64,000 nucleotides of DNA from Centropus unirufus (lineage: Eukaryota; Chordata; Aves; Cuculiformes; Centropidae): positions 2,904,902 through 2,968,901 of the forward strand of contig VYZI01000002.1 in NCBI GenBank assembly GCA_013397695.1. Reading direction: 5' to 3'. Of the stretch, positions 11,914-23,900 are shown in pieces (the first letter of the stretch is position 1; each line of letters starts with the position of its first letter). The position numbers were made by a program, and so were the translations under genes. Under the pieces are notes generated by a model. That model saw nothing but the letters and a program-made list of their open reading frames with translations, did not search any database and was not told the origin of the DNA.

Positions 11914-14900
11914 GTGAGGGGGACTGGAGCGGGGCCCCGGGCCGGGGGGTGGGAGCCACCGCCCCCGCTCGCCGGGCGAACGGGAGCTGTGCCGTGCTGA
12001 GCTGAGCCGTGCCGCAGAGCCCCGTTCGCCGGCGCGGGGGGACGGAGGCCGCCTTCGCGGGGGAGTTTCGGCACGGAAGGTCGGGGAGGCACGGCCCCCA
12101 CCTCCCCGCCACGGTGATACTGTAGGAAGAGCCTGGCTGGCCCCTGAACTATCTCACTTGCTTGAGCTTGGTGGGGGCGACCCCAGAAATCGTTTTCCTT
12201 TGTAAGTGATGGCGATGAGTTTTCTCAATTTCCCTTCCTGCCGGTAAAATGCTGCTCGTGCCGAGTGCCTGCAGGGAACCGCCGGCCCCCTCGGCGCCTC
12301 CCTGACGCCCCCTGGAACAAAGCACATTTCTGGGCTCGCCGGGCAAACTCCGCGGAGCCTGTCCCAGGCACAGAGCCCGGCTCCGGCCCGGCCCCGCATT
12401 CCCTCCGGCTCCCCATGCGCCTTCATTGTCTCCCGGCAGGGAGCGTGTACGGCGGGAGAATCAGCCGAAACCTCTGCGCGGCCGTTCCCTACCTCTGGGG
12501 CTGCGACCTGGGCTCATCTTGTAGGTTTAAGGACAAAGTGAGGCTGGTGGCACTGACTGGCCCCTGCCAGATGTGCTTTTCCAACTTACTCCTGCCTGTA
12601 GTCGTCAGGCTGGATGCAGGCTCGGGGGCGCTGGCTCCCCTGGGAGCCAGGGCTGTCATTGATTTCCCCTTAGAAAGAAATGCGGCCTTGCAGTTGTGTC
12701 CCTGCACAGATGCACCCGTTCCCTTAGCACCCAGCCCGAAATCTGAGTGGCCTGCTCATGCTCTGCTTCACACAGGCTAAACTAAGAGTTTTTACTGTTT
12801 TCTCCCCCTCTTCAATTTGAGCATGAATGGGGCACTGGTCCTCCCTGGTGTAGGTGTTGGGTGCAGGTGCCAGAGCCTCCTGTGCAGCCCAATGGGTGCC
12901 CACTGTGGTGGGACACTGGTGCGAGCAGGCAGAGCTTGGTGGGACACTGCACCTGTGATGGTGCCGCTTCACTGCAATGACCGCAGGGTTGCATTCAGGG
13001 GCTGCCAGCTGCAGTGCAGTCTTCCCTTTCCCAGCTCACCAGAACCCCTGTCTCTTTTCCATCAGGACCCTGGAACAGTGGGAGAGCTTGTCATACACTG
13101 AATGTCCCTCATCTTCAGGGACATTCTTGATGCCTCCTCCCCATCTTCCCTGATTCGTAGTTCATCATGGGACTCTGCATAGTGAGCACGTTGCATGCTA
13201 CCTCCCTGGATTTTACTGCACTTTCAAAGTTGTCTGGCTCTGAATTAATCTTTGGGGGGCTGAGGAGGAGGTTGGGGGTAAGGTAGGCAAGATTTGGTCA
13301 CTGACTAAGGAAGGTGCGCTGTGAGCAGCCACCACGTGCCTAACCCCTGCACAGTGGCAGCCAGAGCCTTTTGCAAGCTCTGAATGGAGGTTTTTGGGAG
13401 AGATGTGTCAGGGATGTGGCCTGGGTGGAAAATGCCTTGTATCTCTGTAGGTGTTGCAGGAGTGTGTGGACTAAGAGCACCTGGCTGTTCATGGCTGGGG
13501 GAGTAACTTGGGCGCACCTTTGCAGTGCTTTCACCCTTCCTGCAGTTGTGCATGGAACCTTAATCAAGCTCCATGGGTGGAAGGACTCATTCTGTGAATC
13601 AGATGAGATGGAAAGGGTTCAACCAGCCCCTTTTCCTGTCCAGCACCTGCTGGCATAACGTCCACCTGGCCTAGGGTGCCTGTGCTGTGCCCAGCACCCA
13701 CGGCAGAGCAGGGAGTGGCGCTGGGACAGTGACAACGAGGGCAGAGCAGGGCAGCGCTGCTGGGGTCAGCGCGATGAGAGGCGAAGCAGGCAGTGCTGTG
13801 GGGTCAGAGCAGGGCACTGCCATCGGGATCAGTGCCATGGGGACAGAGCAGGCAGTGCCACTGCCACGTGCTGGGCAGTGGGATCCACAGCTGGGGGTCA
13901 CCCTCGGCCTCGGTCCCCACCCTGCGGGAGCCAATGCGTGGCCTCCCGCGTGCGATCGGGGCGGCGGCGCTGAGCGGGCGGCGCTCCTCCACGCCGATGC
14001 GGACGGGGGAGAGGCTGCGGCTGGATTGATGGGTTGAGAAGGGGGGCCGAGGGGGTAGGGGTGGGGGACAGGAGGGAAGGAAACGCTTCCTGGGTTGAGC
14101 TGAGCGAATCCTGCTCCGACCTGCAGCCGGGAGGGCGCTGCAGCCGCCGGGAGAGGCCGCGCTCGCCGCTCCCCCCCTCCTCTCTCTCCTCTCCCCCCCG
14201 GGAGCCGCGTCCCTGTTTTATTGCAGCCGGAAAAAAAGGTGCCGGCTCTGCCTGGCACCCCCTTCCCCTTCTGGGCGAGGAAACTTTGCCTCCATTACAC
14301 AGCTCTGCCGAGTCGCCCCCGCCCCGCCCCACCCCATCACCCGACCGGGCTCTGAATTATTATTCCTCTTATTACCACCGATATTTTTCCGTCGGGCTCG
14401 GCTCGCTCCTCGGGGTGTGTTGCGTGCGCCCGGCGCTAGCGAGAGCCGACATGTCTTACCAGGGCAAGAAGAGCATCCCCCACATAACGGTAAGCGGATC
14501 CCGGCTGCCCTCGCTCCTTTGTTAGCGGGGCGGGGAAGGGCGAGCGGCGGGAGCGCGGAGCCCCGCGGATGGCGGCGGGGAGCGTGCCGGGCAGCGGGGC
14601 CCCGGCCGATCTTCCCCGAGGCCGGCTGGGTGCGGGCGCCGGTGCCTTCGCCGGCTTCTGGAGCCCCGGGCTGGGAGATTTTATTTTATTTTATTTTATT
14701 TTATTTTATTTTATTTTATTTTATTTTATTTTATTTTATTTTATTTTATTTTATTTTATTTTATTTTTAATTTCTCCTCTATGCTTGTTATTTATTTTAT
14801 TTTTTTCCCTTTCGTCTCCCCCCGCACAGCCGGCTCTCAGCGCTGGATGCTCTCTCGCCAGCCTGGGGCCGGCCGTGGGTCTGGTAGAGCAAGGGGGGCC

Positions 14901-17900
14901 GGGGGTCGGTGGTGCCGCCCTCCCCAGGAGCTGGGCCCGGGGACGCTCGGCCGCCGTGCGAGGTAGAACAAAAGAGGGAGGGGACGAGCCGCAGCACAAC
15001 GTGCCCCCGTCGCCGCCGCTGCCCGGCAGTGGGCAGGGGCAGCTCTGCCCTCCGGCACGGGCAGGGGTCGGTGGACCGGGGTGGGTTGGGGATGCAGAGA
15101 GACAGGACGGGGGAGAACGGTGCGCGAAGGCGGGGGGACACGTAGAAGGCGAAAAATCAAAGAACGCCATGATGCCAGCACCAAAACCTCTGCGCGCTAT
15201 TAATACATCAGATATGGTGGGGATCAGAAGTCAAAGAGTTAATCATAACCATCCTCTTCCTATCTGCGCCTGTCTCCCCGCTAGATGCTCTTAACCGCGG
15301 GCAGGACTACAATAGAGTAGGCTTTCCATACAAGAAGGATCCAGTCCTTTGATACTATGTATTGTTTTCCATAGATACACTGGATCAACAGGGCTGAGGG
15401 TAAAAAATAGGCAGAACTGATGGGGAGGGGCTTTTCTGGGGAACGGTCTTACGGAGTTTGGGCACACAGAGATTTTCCCCAGCACCAGGGTCGGTCTGCA
15501 GCCTGGTACCTGCTTTCCTCTTGAGGGGCCAGATCAGTGGGTGATGGCTTCACTGCTGCCGTAGCACCCAGGGCAGGGATCAGCAGGGAAGCGGGGTGAG
15601 CTCAAAGAAGCTTGGCTTGGTCGAATTTTCCCAGAAAAGCTGGCTCCTCTGGGCGTTGGGCAAATTTCAGTAGCTGGAGAGTGAGCTGACTGGTGGGTGT
15701 GGCGGCTTCCTGAGCAAACCTGATGGGTAAGGCTTTATTTGGGCTAGTGTTGAAAGGCTTTTAAGCCCTTTGAGGTTTCTCAATTTTTTTTTAATTATTT
15801 TTAAGAATCTTTTAGTAAAAATATTTATTCAGGAAGGGAACAGCCTCCTTCCAAAAGAGGAGTCTTGTGATACCAAAGTGCTCGATTTATACAGTTTTCC
15901 ACTATCAACAGGCAGCAGCACCTGATGGCCAAGGCTGAGCCTGGGCATTGCGATGGCTTTTGGTGGGATGGCTCTACTCTCTCCTTGTTCTCAGTGCATC
16001 GGTTACTCAGGGTGCCTCTGGGCTGGGGGAGGCCCTGGCTGCCCTCTGGATGAGTGTCAGGTGCTTTGTGTGTGGCTTGACCTTCATCTGCAGCTGGAGC
16101 GTAACAGGTTCTCACCCGTAGCTGGTTGTTCACTTTTCCCATTTGGAGTAACAGAAGAAACTGGAAGAATTATGATAGTTTGCCTTGGAATCAACAGTTC
16201 TTTTTAATTTCTTCGCTTCTCATATATTTACTTCTGTGTGCTGGTAAGAGGATTACTGGGAAAAAGAAAGCCCAAACCTCAGCCTGTTCCTTTTGAAATG
16301 GGATGTGTTGAAGCCTCTATAAATGAATATTCATTAATGCTAGTGTTGAGTTTTGTGACCAAATCAAAGGCATAAATTAAGATCAGTGAATTTGGCAGGC
16401 ATCAGACCTGAATTGTTTTGTTTTTTTTTTTAATTTCAACACTTTACACTTCTGGCCCTTCATCTCCTCCAGCAAAAGCAAATCAGGCCCTCTGTGTTAT
16501 ACTTTGTATGCATTGCCCATCCCACAAGAGACCACTGGATCTGTCTATGTGTGTCTTCTGAAAACCCCGTTCCGGTATGGTAAATTAGATGTTTCATCCT
16601 GCCACAAAGGAAACACAGCGGAGCTTCAAGCTTTCTGGGCTCTGAGGAAACGTGATAGTTCTGTAAAGTTATGCAACAGCAATGGTGATGAGGAAATCTT
16701 ATAAAAATGTCATTTATTACTGAGCTTAATATTCCCTCCACACACACTTCTGCTCTTTGGAGCTACACCAGCTTCTGGATTCATTGGAATAGTGGGAAAG
16801 TAATTTTTAAGTGTCCTGTGTGTTGATGCTTTCCTGATGCTTTCCTGTGGATTTTCTCATGCCAATCCTGTATTCCTTGCAATGGGGCTTGGAGCTGTGC
16901 TGAGTAAACAAGGAGAACAGCACCTGGCATCCTGCCACAGCATCCTACTACAGACAGTATCTGGGGCTGGTTCCTGGCCAAAACATCCCTCCAAGAGCTT
17001 TCTGTGAGCCAGATCTGTAGCATCAGAAACTTTGTGAAGGAAGAGGCAGGTGCTGGTTTCAGCCCTGATCAGCGTGGGAGCAGGTGTCATTCTTGGGAAG
17101 ACAATCCTGTGGTGTCCTTTCATGGGTACCTTTCTCTTAAGGCATGTGGGCATGACTGCCTCCTCATGCTTTGTCTGACTGTAACTCACCTCTTGACCCC
17201 TTCAGACTATCAGCAGTGCCTGACTGATACCCCTTCACCCTTTTCCTGCAAAGCAGCTTTATTCCTACCTTAATTTCTCCCTTTTCTCTTGGAATTATCT
17301 AGGACAGTTGAGACATTGTGTTTCAGACAGGCTCCCCTTTGGCACTGAGCATCTCCCTGGTCTCACTTACTAAATCTGTACCTGCCTCTTTTTTTTTTTT
17401 TTTTTCATTTTAGCCCTTGAAAATTAGGGCTTCTTGCAATTCATCCTATTTTTTTTTTTTTTTTTTCATTTTAGCCCTTGAAAATTAGGGCTTCTTGCAA
17501 TTCATCCTATTTGTGGCTCTCCTACTGCCCCATATGAGTCCCATGCAGCATCTAGCCTTGCTGTTGTGAACTGATTACCAGCCCTGCTCCAGTGCAAGGT
17601 ACTGTCCAGCTGTGAGTTATACTGGAGAAACTGGGTCTGTTTTGCTGTAGCTGCTCTGGGAAGAACCTCTGTATTTGAAACACCAGATCAGTTTTCTGCA
17701 TGATATGAAATGGCAATGCTCTGGACAGGTAAGTGTAAGGACTTTGGTCATGTCCTCTGCACCACATTGAAGTCCTCGAGGGGGTCTCATCTCCCTGCTT
17801 CAGGAGTGTTAGCTAGGGATGGAGCAAGGAGTACATAATGTAGGGGTGGCCAGGAGTGCATTTGCAAGGAACATATTTCTCAGACTGCGTGGTACAGTCA

Positions 17901-20900
17901 GCCACCACATCCATTGCTGAGGTGTTTTTCTGCATGAAGTGGCAATCTTTTGTGCTTCAGTTGTGCAGGCATGCTCTCATGCAGACCAGATTTTCCAGGA
18001 TACGTCCCCTCCGATCATTGCTTTTAACATCACTATTGTACTCCTCTCATGCAGCATATTACAGGGAATCAATGGGGATGATGACACTGAAAGATCTGTT
18101 GTAAATTGTTTTGATTGTGTGTTTTGGTTGTACTCGGCACATTTCAAGCAAGGCCTTAGCCTAGATGAACTCAAAATTACACTGTATACAGAGCACCATT
18201 TAAAAATAAGTAAGTGGTATGTAAAATGTCTGTTAGAGGATTTATTTGTTCCAGTAGTGATAGCAACCATTAAAATATAATCAGTATGAGCTCAGTGAAG
18301 AGGAGGTGTGAAGACAACTCCATTGAGCAAAGGGAGAATAGTCACCAGAGCAAATGCAAGGAGGGACATCAAAGAGGCAAATGGTGCCTGAATTTTTTAG
18401 AAAAGGCAATAATATTCCTGGGAATGGTCCAAGGGTTGGCATATGAATGGGAAAGGAGCTGTTGGTCCTAAGCTGGCAGACTGTAAAGCAAGGAAAGACA
18501 GAGAGCTCAAAAATGTGGTGTTATGTAGGAAGAATCTCACTATTGAGTTTAGCAAGTAAAGAGAAGAGCTGGCAAAAGATAAGAAAAAAAATCAAACAGA
18601 TGCAGAAAAATGAAGAGATGCTGGAGAAATTCAGAGAAGTGGGCATGGAGAATAATTCTAGTTGTAGCCTATTGAATCGTTTGATATGAAGAGAGCTGAG
18701 AAAGCTCTCCTCATACAATAGTTAGAATAGAGAAAGTAGGCTTCAGTTGACCATTCCAGAATAGTTTGAGAAAGAAAAAGTGTGTTCATCTGGACTTTCG
18801 CTGTGTGAGTCTTTGGTCTCAAGCTACCTACCAAGGGTCAAGATGGGAAGCTCTCTTTTTGGCCTGAGCAAAATGCAGAGGAAATATGAGGTGTTCTGGT
18901 GTGAGATGGTGAGAGAGCTACCAGACACCAGCTAATTCACTTTGGGCACTAAGGGTTACATGTACAGATTCAAGGCAGGGTGAATACCTGGAATGGGGAA
19001 CCAAAAGCAAAGTCTTCATCTAGGCATGGATCTATTCAATACCTTCCCTGGTGATGCTTTTTTTCCCCACTCGCCTTTGTTTAACAATAACACAGATTTG
19101 TATGTGACTTGTAAAAAGCGTTCAAAAAAGCCTACTGAGGGCTGGGCATGGGCACAATATCTCTCATTATTATTCTGTTATTGGTGCAAGATTTGGACTG
19201 ATTTAAGCAGCATGTTTTGTCTTACTTTAAAACATCAAGGTCTGGGACTTCTGGATCTGTTCTTACTCTGGAATATTTGCTTAATACTCAAAGTTTACTA
19301 GAGTTGCCCCCTCAGTTTACTTGGCTGTCAATAAACATTTGTCAATTCATGTTGTGCATCACAGTAGACTTGGCATCTCTGGAAATACTTTAGATGCTGC
19401 AGTAGAAGTTGTTGGACTTCCAATCACCATTTCTGTGATAAATCTTTTTCTTTTCTTTTTCTACAAAAGAAAAAGTGGCTCCAGTGTTTACGCCATTTCC
19501 ATCTGGTGTCTTAAATTACATTCAGAGTGGGTCCTTCTGGGGCCATTTCAATGGGGACTGAAATCTTTGGCAGAGGGTCAGAAAGAAGGGTTTGGGGCAA
19601 TGATTTCTATATCTGCCACAGCATATTCATCAGTCAGTGTCCCTCGTCAGGGTTCTCAGCATCACAGCTGGTGCCACCACTGGGAGCTGAGCTGCTTTTT
19701 GCTGGAAGCTGTGCAGGTTTGGAAAGGGGACAATGCTTGTCTTCAAAAATAACTGATATGATGAGGTAGGTGTTCAGCAAGTCTGAACATCCTTCTTCTA
19801 AGTACTGAGAGTGACCACTGCCAATGAACCACTTTTCTGGCAAGAGGTCAGGGTCTCTTTTCTGTTTCACTGCCATTTTTCTCATAAGTAAGTTTGTACA
19901 TGTGGTAAAAGGGAGAAGCTTAATTTTCCTTTGTGGGATTCAGGTTAACCCACTGTCTTGTGCAGCACTTGGGTACTATGAGAGTTAAAATAAATTCTTG
20001 CTGCTTTTCTAGGCACGAGAAAGATGGAACAGAGGTGAGCTGCAAAATAAGTTGCAGGTTTCTAATTTTACTGTGTGTAAAGATGATGGCATTGTCCCTT
20101 AAGATACAGATACTTCTGGATTACTTTTGCTTGTCACTTTAAACACTTGTCATGAGACAAAACTTCAATCTCTAGTGCAACTCTCTAGAGGTTTAAGGCC
20201 TTAGCTCTTACTTTTATTCCTACTTAATCACAAATATTCCTATTGATTGCAGTACAATCTACAATTAGTTTAAAATCTGAGCATCACAGCTTGCTATGAC
20301 TTGTAGGTTAAGAAGATATGTGAGACAACACCATAGCAAAAAGTATCTAAGTTTAAATTGTATCCACTGCCTTCAGTCGATCATGAATTGCCATTGCTAA
20401 CATCATAATCAAGGCCATGTTCTACTCTTCTGTTTCCCCTGCATCCACATCCTCTGTCAGAGAAGAGGGTCCTTATGGTCTTAACCAGATTTTGACCATG
20501 GCAGGTGCAAAAGCTAATGTGTCCTGGTAACCCGATTCAGGTTTCTGACTAGAACTCATCTTCATTTCTGTGACACACAGCAGCCAGCCATACTGTAAGT
20601 TGCTGGTTTTTTTCCTAGGTTTAACCCTTCCCATTGCTGAGATTTTGAGATCAGCTGTAATTGATGTAACCTGTGTGTAACTCAAGGGATGGCTCACACA
20701 ACACAAGTATGGGTCCTCCCCTCCAGTCCATACTTGGGGGAAACACCTGCTGCTGCTGAATATTGCCATCAATAAGATGTTTGTTATGCTTCCCTTCTAA
20801 AGGCAAAGCAAAAATGACATTTACAGTGAAGGAATCCCCATGGAGTAGCTCTAGCTGTAGGAGTAGCCCTTTTACACTGACTGTGTGATTAAGGAGTGAA

Positions 20901-23900
20901 ACTGCTAGCTGAATAAAAAGTCAGGTCTCCAAAGGGGAAACAAAGAACATCAGATCTTTTAAATGAATAAAGATGAATGAATATAATTGCTACAGACCAA
21001 GATATAGCCTTACTGCGATCAACGTAATCCCTCCTAAGTGAATTGCCATCTATTGGAGTGCATTTATTAAGAACCTTAAAAGCAGGATTCTCCGTTATTG
21101 ACCTATCAGAAATGATGCCTCAAGGACAGAATGTTTTACAAGCAGTTCCCTGGGTTGATTCAGAGATCACCCTACCTAAAAATTATTTCCTGTGGAGAAA
21201 AACCTAGACACGAAATTTAGAAAAAAGATTGTTCTGATTAAAATCAGATCTTGAAAAAGCAGAGAGCTCTTCATGAAATCCTACTTACAACTCTTTGATC
21301 CTTATGAAAGGATTTTAAGGAGGCCTTCTTTTTGGGAAGGTTGTCTTTCTTCCTTTGCCATTAAGTTTAAAAAAATTACTTATTTGTAAGTACTTTGCTA
21401 GGAGTGTGGTAGTTTAACTGTATTGTATCACAACTGGGTCTGGATTTGACCAGCTCTGATGACAGACAACCAAATACATCCACAAGAGAAATATTATAAA
21501 GATCTTTTGCCTTTTCTGGGAAGTGACTCTGAAAGGAGGAATGCAGAGAAGCACCGAGGAGCTCCAAGGGCCTCCCTGTGTTGCTTGACAATGGGATTTT
21601 CCCTTTGAGAAACTGCTCCCTTGCAAATTGTCTTCTTGTGGAGATTTGGACAAGCAAGGAGAACACAAATATCAGTTTGTGGCTTTTGAACTTTCCCTCT
21701 AAATTGGGTGTGCTGTGTCTTTTCCAGCTCTCAGTGGTCTTTTTAAAGCCCTAGCAAGAAAGGACTCAAACGCTAAAAAAGCAAAAATGCCTTGGCTGCA
21801 AGCGTGATAATGTTGCCTAATGCCTTCTTATGTCTGCTGTGTTTAATCTGATGTCTTTTAAACCACGTGCATTTATAGGCAGAGTGCTGGAAATACAGGT
21901 GGATTTGGAATTTTAACTGTTTTCAAGTGGCTATTTAGCATAAAATCCTTAGTCATCTTCAGGGCCATTGACTAATCTGGATTTTAGAGAATACAGCTAT
22001 TGTTGCTCTGGAGATATAAGGACAATGGTATATTCTAGTAAATCCTTAGAATTATCAAAGAGGATGAAATCACGGCTGAGTGCTCCCTCCTCCTTTACGC
22101 CTGGAAAACCTGGGGCTGAGAGTGTTGCAGTGACTTTTTCAGTTCGCAACAGCTGCAATGCAGCAATTATAGAAGTTCAAATCCAAGAAAGAAGTAGCAC
22201 TTAGACCCATATGTTAGTTATGCTATGTGAATTTCATTGCAGTTAAAATCAAAGGAACACAATAGATAGTTAAAACCACATTTTTTACTTGATTTAGAGA
22301 TGAAGATGTAATAGGAATGCATTCCACTTGTGTAAGAAAAACAAGATTGTAATAGCACGTGTTAGAATCACAGTCTGGACAGATGCTGCTATTGGATGAA
22401 AACAGTGTTCTTGAAATCTTTTTGTGTAGTTAGAATACAGAATGGCAGATTCTTTTTTTTTTTTCCGAACTCCATCTTGTATGATAGAGGTGTGGCTTTC
22501 TCTGAATGGAGCCTGCGGGTGCAGTGCCATGGGTATTGATACTAAAGGGAAGTGTGAGGTTTGCTATAACTTGTGCTACATTGTATTCTGACATGCTGCC
22601 CGAATTTGAGATAATATTTATTTTGTAAATCTTATGTCAGAAGATGGCAGTTTCTGTTACTATGTTTTTCAATAGTTCCAAAAGCAGATTGAGAACTGCA
22701 TGCGTAAAAAATGTATTTGAATTTTGTTGTGTGTAATATTTTTAGATGCTTCTAGCCTTGAATTAAGCAGGTGAATGAAATAAAAGGCTCATTTTAGATT
22801 TCTTTGCAATTGTTCCTGCTCTAGCATTTAAATCTTAATATCTGGATCATATTTTCAAATAACCCAGAGCAGAGCGCTTCACTGACCAGGGGAATTTGAT
22901 TTCATTTGTGGTTGTGCAGAGCTCACTGCAGAACTGGGGACCACAGCAGGGCTCGGGCTCATCACCTGGCAGTTTGATGCAGGTGCTGCTTGTCCTTGCT
23001 AGTTTTTTACTCTTGGGGGGTGTGTGAAAATGTGGACACGCTTCACAAGAGCCTAAGCCAATCTGATTAAAAAAACTCAGCAAACCAGGCAGTTGGTACA
23101 AATTGTGCCAGTCACCAGCTTACAGATGTTTCGTGTTGCTCCTACTGTAATACAACAATAGTTGTAAGGCAGTGAGAGCCACCGCCTCATGTCTGAGCAT
23201 CCAGCCCCTCCTCCTGCAGCAAGCAGTGCTGAGTTTGTGGCATCTTCTTCTTCTACCATGAAAATTACTGTCATGTTACAGACTCAGCTCTATGGCTTTG
23301 CTGCCAGATTAAGCAGGAGAAGATAGACCACGATTCACACAAAAATCACCCTGAAAGCGATGCATCGGGTTTGAAGGTGGAGAGCTGTGAATAATAGGAA
23401 TATCCGTATCATACTTGGCAGCATGCTTAGCTGGGAGGTACCGGAGTGCTTCTAAAGTGCAGCTGCAGGGAGCCAGAAGATAAGAATCATTGCTGTGTCA
23501 TAGCCAGGCACAGGGACTGGAAGGGAACAGCATTGCCTTGATGCAATCGTATCATTGCAGCAGTGATAGATGGAGGAAAACCACCATGGCTCCCACACCC
23601 TGCAGTGAATACTGAGCAATGCCATGGATTACAGTGGTGCTTTCTGCATCTCCCATGTCAGTGATGTCAGTGACAGGGGTTTTTTTCCCTCTTGAATCTT
23701 GGCATCTAATGAATTGCTCAGTTTGTATGTTCAATATAATACCCCCTCTCTGTTTTTCTGTGTTCTGCTCTCTGTCCTTGGCAGACTGGAGGGAGGAGAG
23801 ACTTCCAGCAACTTTCCCTGGCTTGCACCCAGCAGAGCTGGGCTGGCACCTTCCTGTGGCAGGCAATGCACTTGGTATGGAGCCCTTAGGGCTCAGTAGC

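Larger units (their letters stand above)
10255..12520. promoter_or_regulatory. CRMP1: CpG island / promoter region of CRMP1 long isoform
   Basis: Base composition changes abruptly from AT-rich to GC- and CpG-rich at about 10,255. It stays high through exon 1A to about 12,520, interrupted by an assembly gap. The position around the long-isoform first coding exon makes it the likely long-isoform promoter. The transcription start is not visible and may lie inside the gap. No clear TATA box is seen in the sequenced part next to the exon. Confidence 0.75.
13660..15170. promoter_or_regulatory. CRMP1: CpG island / promoter region of CRMP1 short isoform
   Basis: This GC- and CpG-rich block is centred on the short-isoform first exon. 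Visible elements are a CCAAT box at 13,931-13,935, a cluster of CCGCCCC-type Sp1 boxes at about 14,315-14,335, and an AT-rich element with TTATTATTCC at about 14,355-14,370, which is 80-95 bases before the ATG. There is no consensus TATA box. No ATG occurs in the roughly 400 bases before the start codon, so the 5' UTR is free of upstream starts. Confidence 0.7.

Noticed and set aside
12265..12780. 171-codon open frame downstream of exon 1A
   Set aside because: No recognisable domain or splice-compatible continuation; lies in the first intron within GC-rich DNA.
13671..14332. Minus-strand open frames of 144-195 codons in the second CpG island
   Set aside because: Pro/Ala/Arg-rich composition typical of stop-poor GC-rich DNA, overlapping a minisatellite and the promoter.
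14034..14450. In-frame N-terminal extension of exon 1B
   Set aside because: The frame is open back to 14,034 but has no ATG, and known CRMP short forms start at the MSYQGKK methionine.
14569..15294. 241-codon open frame through the ATTTT repeat
   Set aside because: Its central part is a translated pentanucleotide microsatellite and its ends are GC-rich island sequence; no protein similarity.
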